DNA from: Bacillota bacterium
GTDB taxonomy: Bacteria; Bacillota; Dethiobacteria; DTU022
Assembly (NCBI GenBank): GCA_012510625.1
Contig: JAAZHP010000286.1
Location: forward strand, 1 to 7,796
DNA: 7,796 bases
Reading direction: 5' to 3'
In this document: one piece after another, positions 1 to 5,019 of the stretch
Numbering within the stretch: position 1 is the first letter of the stretch
Layout of the letters: every line of letters begins with the position of its first letter
The notes under the pieces: generated by a model
The model's database searches: none
What the model saw: the letters and a program-made list of their open reading frames with translations, nothing else
Told to the model about the DNA's origin: nothing
Translations under genes and position numbers: made by a program

Positions 1-34
1 GAATGTTCTTCACCTTTCCTTATTTTCCTGTTGG

Positions 35-43
35 TGATATAAT
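35..43 (+). promoter_or_regulatory. Extended -10 promoter upstream of the small basic ORF
   Basis: The sequence TGATATAAT gives a perfect TATAAT hexamer (38-43) with the TG of an extended -10 element one base upstream. The -35 region is weak: 17 bp upstream lies TTTCCT (15-20), which matches TTGACA only in the first two bases. Extended -10 promoters often tolerate this. Transcription would start near 50 and run into the ORF at 104 and the terminator at 332. Confidence 0.6.
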
Positions 44-90
44 ATACCGTGTTATTTCATTTGCCCCGGCCGGGAAAGTTAGAGCAGTAA

Positions 91-97
91 GGAGGAG
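91..97 (+). promoter_or_regulatory. Ribosome binding site GGAGGAG before a CTG codon
   Basis: A consensus Shine-Dalgarno core GGAGG (91-95) lies 8 nt before CTG at 104-106. No ATG, GTG or TTG occurs in that frame between the upstream stop TAG (80-82) and the CTG. The strength and position of this site are the main reason to take the short ORF seriously. Confidence 0.5.
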
Positions 98-103
98 AAG
101 GAT

Positions 104-196
104 CTGGCAAAAGAGAAAACCGCAAAGCAGCTAAAAAGACAGCGTAAAAAAAGACGCAGGGCTAAAAAGAGAAAGAGATTGAAGGGCCGGACCTGA
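104..196 (+). CDS. Possible 30-aa highly basic peptide, CTG start
   Basis: Reading from CTG at 104 to TGA at 194-196 gives 30 residues, of which 18 are Lys or Arg. It begins M-A-K-E-K-T-A-K-Q-L and continues as a nearly unbroken run of K and R, with one acidic residue in all. It has a consensus ribosome site 8 nt upstream, a good promoter about 60 nt upstream and an intrinsic terminator about 135 nt downstream. I do not recognise it. Its composition resembles tiny ribosome- or RNA-binding proteins such as bS22/AURKAIP1-type peptides, but I see no convincing motif match, so this is only an analogy. The CTG start is rare, and an A/G-rich leader RNA could give a Lys/Arg-rich reading frame by chance. 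Translation is therefore uncertain. Confidence 0.4.
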   Translation: MAKEKTAKQLKRQRKKRRRAKKRKRLKGRT

Positions 197-331
197 GTTG
201 CACTGACTTTTCCGGCTGTATATTAGTTTGAGCACTATGGTAAGCAGTTGCTCTCAAGGGCAGCTATGGTGGGTGTTTCTTTCTCCGGTGGGAAAAGCCG
301 GCAGGATTAATTGGTTAAAAACCATCTCTTT
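197..331 (+). ncRNA. Possible structured RNA between the small ORF and the terminator
   Basis: This stretch has no ORF but several pairable segments. CCGGCT (212-217) can pair with AGCCGG (296-301). TTGAG (228-232) can pair with CTCAA (253-257). TGGTT (312-316) can pair with AACCA (320-324) around an AAA loop. CTATGGT occurs twice (235-241 and 264-270), and ACCAT at 321-325 could pair with either copy. CCGG at 285-288 competes with 212-215 for the same partner at 298-301, so alternative folds are possible. The segment ends at a strong terminator. I could not match it to a T-box (no TGGNACCGCG) or to the conserved cores of the common riboswitches. It may be a 3' UTR, a small RNA or an unrecognised cis-regulator. 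Confidence 0.35.
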
Positions 332-358
332 CCGTAACTACGGTTACGGTTTTTTCTT
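332..358 (+). terminator. Intrinsic terminator upstream of serA
   Basis: CCGTAAC (332-338) and GTTACGG (343-349) form a perfect 7-bp stem around a TACG tetraloop, followed directly by six T and then CTT. This is a textbook Rho-independent terminator on the + strand. It ends the transcript of the small basic ORF or leader and separates it from serA. If it is conditional, it would be an attenuator for serA. Confidence 0.8.
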
Positions 359-375
359 ATGGCATTAATCTGGCT

Positions 376-403
376 TTTACTTTAAGCGGCAGTATGCTAA
401 TAT
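376..403 (+). promoter_or_regulatory. Likely serA promoter
   Basis: TTTACT (376-381) matches TTGACA at 4 of 6 bases. After a 16-bp spacer comes TAATAT (398-403), 4 of 6 to TATAAT, preceded by an extended -10 TGC. Transcription would start near 410, about 37 nt before the GTG start. A second candidate -10, TATACT (410-415), lacks a good -35. The position between a terminator and a gene makes a promoter here likely, but the exact hexamers are uncertain. Confidence 0.4.
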
Positions 404-433
404 TTTTTGTATACTTATTCGTACTCCATTGGC

Positions 434-440
434 GGGAGGT
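434..440 (+). promoter_or_regulatory. Ribosome binding site that fixes the serA start
   Basis: GGGAGGT lies 7 nt (counted from GGAGG, 435-439) before GTG at 447. An in-frame TTG at 429 would place this site inside the coding region, and the protein from GTG begins M-K-V-L-V-S-D, the normal start of the family. The GTG is therefore preferred. Confidence 0.85.
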
Positions 441-446
441 AACGCG

Positions 447-2066
447 GTGAAAGTACTGGTCAGCGACCCCCTTTCTCCGGAGGGGATCGCTCTGTTGAAA
501 CAGCATTGCCATGTGGATCACATCACCGGTCTTGACGAGGCGCAGCTAATAGAGCGAATCGGGGATTACCATGCCCTGGTGGTGCGAAGCGGGACCAGGG
601 TTACCGCCGCGGTGATTGATGCGGGTAAAAATCTCCGGGTGATCGGCCGGGCCGGGGTGGGAGTTGACAATATAGACCTGGAGCGGGCCACTGAGCGGGG
701 CATCGTCGTGCTTAACGCTCCGGAGGGGAATACTATTTCTGCGGCGGAGCATACCATCGCCATGCTTACCTCCCTGGCCCGGAATATCCCGGCGGCGGAC
801 GGTACTTTAAAGAGCGGACGCTGGGAACGGGGCTCTTTCATGGGCGTGGAGCTCCATAAGAAGACCCTGGGGATCATCGGATTGGGCCGGATCGGCGGAG
901 AAGTGGCCAAGAGGGCCCGGGCCATGGACATGACAATCCTGGCTTACGATCCTTACATCTCTGCGGAGCAGGCGGAAAAAACAGGCGTTACTCCGGTTGA
1001 CCTGGAACATCTTTTGAAAGAGGCCGATTTTATCACCCTGCACCTTCCCTGCAACAAGCAGACCTATCATCTCATCGGGGCAGAAGAACTGGCCATGATG
1101 AAGACCGGAGTTCGGCTGGTGAACTGTGCCCGGGGAGGGCTGATTGATGAGGAGGCTCTCTATGAAGCTATTATTTCAGGAAAGGTGGCGGGAGCGGCCC
1201 TCGATGTTTTTGAACACGAGCCGCCCCATGGAAGCCCGCTGTTGAAGCTGCCCCAGGTTATCGCCACGCCTCACCTTGGGGCTTCCACCAGGGAGGCCCA
1301 GGTTAATGTGGCGGTGCAGGTGGCGGAGCAGGTTGTCCTGGCCATGCGGGGCGATCCGGTGGTTTCAGCGGTGAATATGCCGGCCATGCCCCCTGAAGTG
1401 ATTTCCGGACTAAAACCCTTTTTCCCATTGATGCGCCTGCTGGGCGGTTTTTATATTCAGCTATACGGCGGCCGGCTTGAAGAGATTGAACTTTATTACG
1501 GCGGCGCAGTGGCCGGCTACCCCGTTGCTCCCCTGACTACCGCCTGCCTCATCGGGCTTTTTTCGCATATCCTGGGCGAGCAGGTCAACTTCGTCAACGC
1601 GCCGCATATTGCCCGCAGCAGGGGCATCCGGGTGCGCGAATCGGTCAGTGAAAATATAGAAAACTTCACCAACCTGGTGGTGCTTACGGTAATGGCAGGC
1701 GGCAAGAAGCACACCATTGCCGGAACCATATTCAACCGCACCGATATCCGCATTGTCCGGATCGGGGATTACCGGATTGAAGTGCTCCCCTCACCGTTCA
1801 TGCTTCTTTGCACATATATCGACAAGCCGGGGGTAATCGGCCGCGTCGGCACCTTTCTGGGGAACAACGGCATTAATATTGCCGGGATGCAGGTGGGACG
1901 CCGCTCGGCCGGCGGCGAAGCGATGATGGCGCTCCAGGTAGATGAGCAGATTACTCCGGAGCTCTTGAGCCGGCTGGCGCAGCTGGAAGGCGTTTTAAAC
2001 GCCCGCTTTGTCCATCTCAACGACCGGGAGCTTTCTGTGGAAGTCAATTACGCCCGGGAGCTTTAA
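447..2066 (+). CDS. serA: D-3-phosphoglycerate dehydrogenase, long ACT-domain form
   Basis: Cytosolic enzyme that oxidises 3-phosphoglycerate to 3-phosphohydroxypyruvate with NAD+, the first step of serine synthesis. The protein has 539 residues, close to the usual long (type I) form. An N-terminal substrate domain (about 1-95) is followed by the NAD-binding domain with GLGRIG at 145-150. The family's catalytic residues are present: Arg229 in N-C-A-R-G-G, Glu258 in D-V-F-E-H-E-P-P and His276 in T-P-H-L-G-A-S, with the 29- and 18-residue spacings seen in human PHGDH. About 320-445 is the ASB (allosteric substrate-binding) region. About 452-524 is an ACT domain (D-K-P-G-V-I-G, G-I-N-I-A-G-M), which suggests serine feedback control. 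About 15 residues follow the ACT domain. The gene ends in tandem TAA TAA. The small zinc-ribbon gene begins 45 nt downstream and is probably co-transcribed. No aminotransferase gene precedes it here. Confidence 0.97.
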   Translation: MKVLVSDPLSPEGIALLKQHCHVDHITGLDEAQLIERIGDYHALVVRSGTRVTAAVIDAGKNLRVIGRAGVGVDNIDLERATERGIVVLNAPEGNTISAAEHTIAMLTSLARNIPAADGTLKSGRWERGSFMGVELHKKTLGIIGLGRIGGEVAKRARAMDMTILAYDPYISAEQAEKTGVTPVDLEHLLKEADFITLHLPCNKQTYHLIGAEELAMMKTGVRLVNCARGGLIDEEALYEAIISGKVAGAALDVFEHEPPHGSPLLKLPQVIATPHLGASTREAQVNVAVQVAEQVVLAMRGDPVVSAVNMPAMPPEVISGLKPFFPLMRLLGGFYIQLYGGRLEEIELYYGGAVAGYPVAPLTTACLIGLFSHILGEQVNFVNAPHIARSRGIRVRESVSENIENFTNLVVLTVMAGGKKHTIAGTIFNRTDIRIVRIGDYRIEVLPSPFMLLCTYIDKPGVIGRVGTFLGNNGINIAGMQVGRRSAGGEAMMALQVDEQITPELLSRLAQLEGVLNARFVHLNDRELSVEVNYAREL

Positions 2067-2096
2067 TAACCCGGTGCCTGGGGATCTTGATTGATG

Positions 2097-2105
2097 AGAG
2101 GAGGT
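2097..2105 (+). promoter_or_regulatory. Ribosome binding site fixing the fmdB-like start
   Basis: AGAGGAGGT lies 7 nt (from GGAGG, 2100-2104) before ATG at 2112. TTG (2091) and ATG (2094) further upstream in frame would place this site inside the gene, and the family begins M-P-x-Y-E-F or similar, so 2112 is the start. Confidence 0.85.
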
Positions 2106-2111
2106 TTTGCG

Positions 2112-2297
2112 ATGCCTCTATACGAATTTTTTTGCCCGCAGTGTCAAAAAAAATTCGAGGAGCTTTGCCGCACGTCCCAGGAGAGCGTTCCCTGCCCGCA
2201 GTGTGCCGCGGAATCAAAGAAGGTGCTCTCTGCCTTTCGCAGCCGGAGGAGCGGTTCGGGTGAGGGCGGCTTGGCTTCGGGCGGATGCGGCGGGTGA
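2112..2297 (+). CDS. FmdB-family small zinc-ribbon protein
   Basis: A 61-residue protein starting M-P-L-Y-E-F-F-C-P-Q-C, the hallmark opening of the FmdB/CxxC_CxxC_SSSS putative regulatory family. Two CxxC knuckles (Cys8/Cys11 and Cys28/Cys31) should bind one zinc. The C-terminal third is rich in Gly, Ser and Arg and ends G-G-C-G-G with an extra Cys59. The extra Cys19 and Cys59 are not needed for the ribbon. FmdB was named from a gene linked to formamidase and amidase expression in Methylophilus, but the biochemical role of most family members is unknown. The gene follows serA by 45 nt with its own strong ribosome site, so an operon is likely. No direct functional link to serine synthesis can be read from the sequence. 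Confidence 0.88.
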   Translation: MPLYEFFCPQCQKKFEELCRTSQESVPCPQCAAESKKVLSAFRSRRSGSGEGGLASGGCGG

Positions 2298-2340
2298 AGC
2301 AGTAAAAACTGCAGCAGTTGCTGACTTTAATCCATCCCTG

Positions 2341-2366
2341 TAGGGGCGGGCCTTGTGCCCGCCCTA
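2341..2366 (+). repeat. GC-rich hairpin 1 (left arm of the inverted repeat pair)
   Basis: TAGGGGCGGGC (2341-2351) pairs with GCCCGCCCTA (2357-2366) across a CTTGT loop, with one bulged G. Its AGGGGCGGGC (2342-2351) recurs in inverted orientation as GCCCGCCCCT at 2552-2561. The form TGTAGGGGCG...CGCCC resembles dispersed intergenic palindromes of many bacterial genomes, as I recall them. Confidence 0.75.
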
Positions 2367-2370
2367 ATAA

Positions 2371-2397
2371 TGACACAGGTGCGTGTTCAATTTTTTT
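2371..2397 (+). terminator. Probable terminator of the serA-fmdB transcript
   Basis: TGACAC (2371-2376) pairs with GTGTTCA (2383-2389) with one bulged T around a 6-nt loop. One A then precedes seven T (2391-2397). The stem is modest, but this is the only hairpin in the gap with a good T-run on the + strand side. The stronger hairpin 1 just upstream may help. Confidence 0.45.
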
Positions 2398-2415
2398 GTT
2401 TCCTTAATTGGTACT

Positions 2416-2442
2416 GGTTTGGGCTGCCTTTATCAGCAAACC
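2416..2442 (+). repeat. Bulged hairpin
   Basis: GGTTT (2416-2420) pairs with AAACC (2438-2442), and GCTG (2423-2426) with CAGC (2434-2437). A two-G bulge separates the two stem parts and the loop has 7 nt. No T-run follows. Function unknown; it is part of the hairpin cluster. Confidence 0.5.
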
Positions 2443-2497
2443 ATACAATAATCTCGATTGAGCAAAAGGCTTCCACGAACGTCTGTACCTCACCGCC

Positions 2498-2517
2498 GGG
2501 CGAGGCATGCCTCGCCC
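2498..2517 (+). repeat. Perfect 20-nt palindrome
   Basis: GGGCGAGGCA followed at once by its exact reverse complement TGCCTCGCCC. Read on the minus strand with its flank it gives TGCAGGGGCGAGGC, similar to the left edge of hairpin 1 (TGTAGGGGCGGGCC). The two may be opposite ends of one repeat element of about 185 bp (roughly 2336-2522). Confidence 0.8.
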
Positions 2518-2552
2518 CTGCAAATGGAGTCTATACCTTAATCTGTAAAATG

Positions 2553-2581
2553 CCCGCCCCTCCGAATAATCGGGGGGCGGG
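2553..2581 (+). repeat. GC-rich hairpin 3 (right arm of the inverted repeat pair)
   Basis: CCCGCCCC (2553-2560) pairs with GGGGCGGG (2574-2581). After a bulged T, CCGA (2562-2565) pairs with TCGG (2570-2573) around an ATAA loop, for 12 bp in all. GCCCGCCCCT (2552-2561) is the exact reverse complement of 2342-2351 in hairpin 1. No T-run follows on the + strand. Confidence 0.75.
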
Positions 2582-2586
2582 ATGAA

Positions 2587-2621
2587 AAGCAGGGGCTGTC
2601 ATTTTGGGACAGCCCCTGCTT
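2587..2621 (-). terminator. Perfect 14-bp hairpin, terminator-like on the minus strand
   Basis: AAGCAGGGGCTGTC (2587-2600) pairs perfectly with GACAGCCCCTGCTT (2608-2621) across a 7-nt loop. On the + strand only TTGTGCAT follows. On the minus strand the arm runs into TTTTCATC, a better terminator tail. It could be a weak bidirectional terminator or a mobile repeat. No minus-strand gene is visible to its right. Confidence 0.45.
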
Positions 2622-2698
2622 GTGCATATCTTACTGCCGCCGGGGGGAAAGATAAACTGTCCTTCATTTTCCTTAAGGCAGCAAAGGCGGGAGCGGCC

Positions 2699-3334
2699 AT
2701 GTATGCAAGAGCCCCCGGAATCATGCTTGTGGTTATTGTTACCGCTATTATCTACCTGATCCTGCTGCACCGGGTGCTGGATCGCCTGCGGATGGATAAG
2801 AAGACGGCGCTAATCCTGGTTGCCCTGATGTACGCGGGCGGCTTTCTTCCTTCCCTGCCGCTGGGCGGGGGACTGGCCCTAAACATCGGCGGGATGGGAA
2901 TCCCCTTAGGGATATGCGCTTACCTGGTTATCAAAACCCCGGAGAAAGAAGAGAAGCTGCGCGGCCCGCTGACCGCCCTGGCCGGGGCCGCACTGGTCTG
3001 GAGCCTGGACCGGCTTTTGCCCATCAACCCGGGTTCGCTGGGCTACGAGCTTGACCCGCTCTACCTGCCGGCTGCTGCGGCGGGGCTGATCGCTTACCTT
3101 CTTGGCCGTTCGCGCCGGGCCGCATTTATCGGCGGGGTCGGCTCTATTTTCTTAATGGATCTGAGCTCCTGGGTCGAAAATATGGTCCGCGGTTTCCGCT
3201 ACATTCCGGTTCTTCTGGGCGGCGGCGGGGTCTTTGATGCCGCTTTGGTTGCCGGGGTGGTGGGGACTCTTCTGGCTGAATTGATTGGTGAAGTGAAAGA
3301 GCGCCTCGGAGGAGGCCCCCGCGAAGAAAAATGA
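2699..3334 (+). CDS. DUF1614-like multipass membrane protein
   Basis: A 211-residue integral membrane protein. I recognise it as DUF1614-like from its length and from the segment F-L-P-S-L-P (49-54) followed by N-I-G-G-M-G-I-P-L-G (62-71). Hydrophobic segments lie near 7-24, 36-54, 58-78, 91-108, 121-136, 141-154 and 177-196, suggesting six or seven spans. A charged loop T-P-E-K-E-E-K (80-86) and a basic, hydrophilic C-terminus would face the cytoplasm. The family has no known function. The start is ATG 2699, with GGGAG 5 nt upstream (2689-2693). The frame stays open back to 2582, but that part is the hairpin at 2587-2621 and carries no ribosome site. spoIIP begins 33 nt downstream, so the two are likely co-transcribed, which suggests a role linked to sporulation or the cell envelope; that is inference from position only. 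Confidence 0.8.
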   Translation: MYARAPGIMLVVIVTAIIYLILLHRVLDRLRMDKKTALILVALMYAGGFLPSLPLGGGLALNIGGMGIPLGICAYLVIKTPEKEEKLRGPLTALAGAALVWSLDRLLPINPGSLGYELDPLYLPAAAAGLIAYLLGRSRRAAFIGGVGSIFLMDLSSWVENMVRGFRYIPVLLGGGGVFDAALVAGVVGTLLAELIGEVKERLGGGPREEK

Positions 3335-3367
3335 AAAGTGATCCCGGTATAAGGAAGCGGTATTGAG

Positions 3368-4996
3368 ATGCGGAGATTGCCCGTTGTCATGTTTATAACT
3401 TTTTTGTTGGCCGTGGCCTGCTTTGCGGCGCCGCTTTCTTTTCAAAGCGGCGCCGGTCAAGCAATGGCCCAAGAGCAGCTGCTCGATGAACTGGGTCCGG
3501 AAGAGCTGAAAAAGGGACGCTACTTCTATATGATTGATGAAAAGGGGCGAACCCTCCTGGTCACCGGGCACCGTCTCAAGGCGGGAGATCGTTATCTTAC
3601 TTCCGGAAATGATCTTTATGAAGTAATCGACGTTGAAGGTTACCTGGCCCGGGCCAGGTTTGTGGAGAAAGTCCGCCTGATTGAACCCCCGGACATTTCC
3701 AACGTCCGGGAGCCGCTCTTGCCCGTGCAGAAGCAGGGGAGACTGGCCTATAAAATAGCGGTATACCACTCGCATAATGCCGAGTCCTATGTTCCCAGCG
3801 ACGGCACCGACAGCATCTACGGCGCTGGGGGAATACACGATGTGGGCCTTGCCTTTAAGGAAGCCCTGGAGAAAAAGGGAATCGATGTTCTTTATTCAGA
3901 CCAGCTGCACCTGCCCCACGATCGCGGCGCTTACCGCCGCTCCCGGGTTACCGCGCTGCGCCTGTTAAGGCAGCGGCCTGACGCTATTTTCGATCTGCAC
4001 CGCGACGCCGCTCCCTGGGAAACATACGCCCTTGAGCTGAACGGAGAGCCGGTTACGCAAATACAGATCGTGGTAGGATTGAGCAACCCCGGCACGGCTA
4101 CAAACCAGCAGTTTGCTTACGATCTGAAAGGTTATGCCGATCGCCTTTACCCGGACCTCATCCATGGCGTATTGACCATCTGGGGCAGCTACAACCAGGA
4201 CCTTTCGCCGCTGTCCCTGCTGCTGGAGGTGGGGGCGCATACGAACACGAAGGAATCAGCGCAGCGGGGGATTGAACGTTTTGCCGACGTGGTCTCATAT
4301 TATTTCTACGGCCCGGCCTTTTTAAAGGATAGCAAGATAGCGCCGCCTTCGCAGCCGCCGGGAGGCGCACCTGCCGGTCGGCCCAGCTACGGGATTATGC
4401 GGGCTGTTTCCGGGACGGTGGTTAGCCTGCTGCTGGCTGCCCTGGGAGCGGCGCTGGGTTTCTATTACCTGAACAACCCCGGGGCCCTGATAGAATTGGT
4501 AGGCTGGTGGAAGGAATTTCCCAAAAGGGCGGCCGCTTCAGCCCGGCAATTCCGGGATTATTTAAAGATCCTGCCTGCGGCGCTGAAAATTACACGCCGG
4601 CTGGCGCCTTTCAATTTGCGGAGGGCCTGGCGGCAGCTGCGCCGTGAAGGACAAATTATACCCCGGCTTCTCCGGGCCTTCATCTCAGGCATGCTGCTGC
4701 TGCTGAACCGGGGCCTGGAAGCGGCAGCGGCTTTCTGGGCAGAGGCGCCCCAAAACCTGCGCCGTTCCTGGCAGATGTTGCGCCGTGACAGCCGGATTTT
4801 GCCCGGGCTCCTTCGCGGCGGAATATTATTTATGCGAGAGACTGCCGGCCGCCTGGGGAGCCGTATAACGGCAGCGGTGCGGGATTCCGGCAAAAATCTG
4901 AGAAGGGCCTGGAACGAGGCGGGAGAAGAAGCGGGAGTGTTGATCAGGCTGCTTCGAGAAAGACTTTTTTTGCTCCGCAACCGCTTGCGGCCTTAG
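3368..4996 (+). CDS. spoIIP: Stage II sporulation protein P with long C-terminal repeat tail
   Basis: Membrane-anchored peptidoglycan amidase/endopeptidase. In Bacillus it works with SpoIID and SpoIIM to thin septal wall and drive forespore engulfment. An N-terminal signal or anchor (about 5-24) with A-M-A near 33-35 precedes the catalytic domain (about 128-312). Family motifs are clear: Y-H-S-H-N-A-E-S-Y at 133-141, F-D-L-H-R-D-A at 208-214 and L-L-E-V-G-A-H-T-N-T at 285-294. His134, Glu139 and His211 are candidate zinc ligands and Glu287 the likely catalytic acid. At 542 residues it far exceeds the roughly 400 of B. subtilis SpoIIP. After a Pro/Gly linker (325-338) comes a second membrane segment (about 347-367), then an Arg-rich amphipathic tail (about 376-542). 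The tail holds three repeats of exact 47-residue period (N-L-R-R-x-W at 416, 463 and 510). AAGGAAG (3351-3357) lies 10 nt before ATG 3368. Confidence 0.95.
   Translation: MRRLPVVMFITFLLAVACFAAPLSFQSGAGQAMAQEQLLDELGPEELKKGRYFYMIDEKGRTLLVTGHRLKAGDRYLTSGNDLYEVIDVEGYLARARFVEKVRLIEPPDISNVREPLLPVQKQGRLAYKIAVYHSHNAESYVPSDGTDSIYGAGGIHDVGLAFKEALEKKGIDVLYSDQLHLPHDRGAYRRSRVTALRLLRQRPDAIFDLHRDAAPWETYALELNGEPVTQIQIVVGLSNPGTATNQQFAYDLKGYADRLYPDLIHGVLTIWGSYNQDLSPLSLLLEVGAHTNTKESAQRGIERFADVVSYYFYGPAFLKDSKIAPPSQPPGGAPAGRPSYGIMRAVSGTVVSLLLAALGAALGFYYLNNPGALIELVGWWKEFPKRAAASARQFRDYLKILPAALKITRRLAPFNLRRAWRQLRREGQIIPRLLRAFISGMLLLLNRGLEAAAAFWAEAPQNLRRSWQMLRRDSRILPGLLRGGILFMRETAGRLGSRITAAVRDSGKNLRRAWNEAGEEAGVLIRLLRERLFLLRNRLRP
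4613..4978 (+). repeat. Three in-frame 141-bp repeats in the spoIIP 3' end
   Basis: Repeat units start at 4613, 4754 and 4895, exactly 141 bp (47 codons) apart. Each encodes N-L-R-R-[AS]-W, and 14-18 residues later a [IL]-x-x-L-L-R motif: I-I-P-R-L-L-R, I-L-P-G-L-L-R and V-L-I-R-L-L-R. The third copy is the most diverged and ends with the protein. A partial earlier copy may exist at residues 393-406 (R-Q-F-R...I-L-P-A-A-L), off the 47-residue register. The DNA copies have diverged, so this is an old duplication. Confidence 0.85.
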
Positions 4997-5007
4997 CCGA
5001 TTATTTC

Positions 5008-5013
5008 AAAAGG
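5008..5013 (+). promoter_or_regulatory. Ribosome binding site choosing the splB start at 5020
   Basis: AAAAGG is 6 nt before ATG 5020 but directly touches the in-frame ATG at 5014, too close to serve it. Starting at 5020 also makes the protein align without gaps, residue for residue, to the N-terminal half of B. subtilis SplB as I recall it. Confidence 0.7.
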
Positions 5014-5019
5014 ATGTTG

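Larger units (their letters stand above)
2298..2698 (+). other. 400-bp gene-free region packed with hairpins
   Basis: No convincing gene lies here; short open frames have no ribosome site and no family resemblance. The region holds at least six inverted repeats (described separately at 2341, 2371, 2416, 2498, 2553 and 2587). Smaller ones are GCAGT/ACTGC (2299-2303 and 2308-2312) and CAGCA/TGCTG (2312-2316 and 2319-2323). It separates the serA-fmdB pair from the DUF1614-spoIIP-splB group. At least one promoter for that group should lie near its right end, but I cannot assign it. Confidence 0.7.

Noticed and set aside
429..446. TTG start giving SerA six extra residues
   Set aside because: The ribosome site GGGAGGT lies inside those codons and points to GTG 447; the family N-terminus also begins there.
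197..446. Serine T-box riboswitch upstream of serA
   Set aside because: The conserved T-box TGGNACCGCG sequence and an AGTA/specifier stem are not present.
2355..2585. 76-codon open frame in the fmdB-DUF1614 gap
   Set aside because: No ribosome site, no recognisable motif, and it runs through several hairpins; it looks like chance.
2341..2621. CRISPR array
   Set aside because: The repeats are palindromes of differing sequence and irregular spacing, without identical direct repeats or uniform spacers.
2624..2658. Sigma-E promoter before the DUF1614-spoIIP genes
   Set aside because: GCATATC matches the sigma-E -35 well, but the nearest -10-like GATAAACT is 20 nt away, too far for the usual 14-16, and matches poorly.
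2582..2698. Longer N-terminus for the DUF1614 protein
   Set aside because: The added codons are mostly the hairpin at 2587-2621, with no ribosome site before 2582; ATG 2699 has GGGAG upstream and starts just before the first membrane segment.
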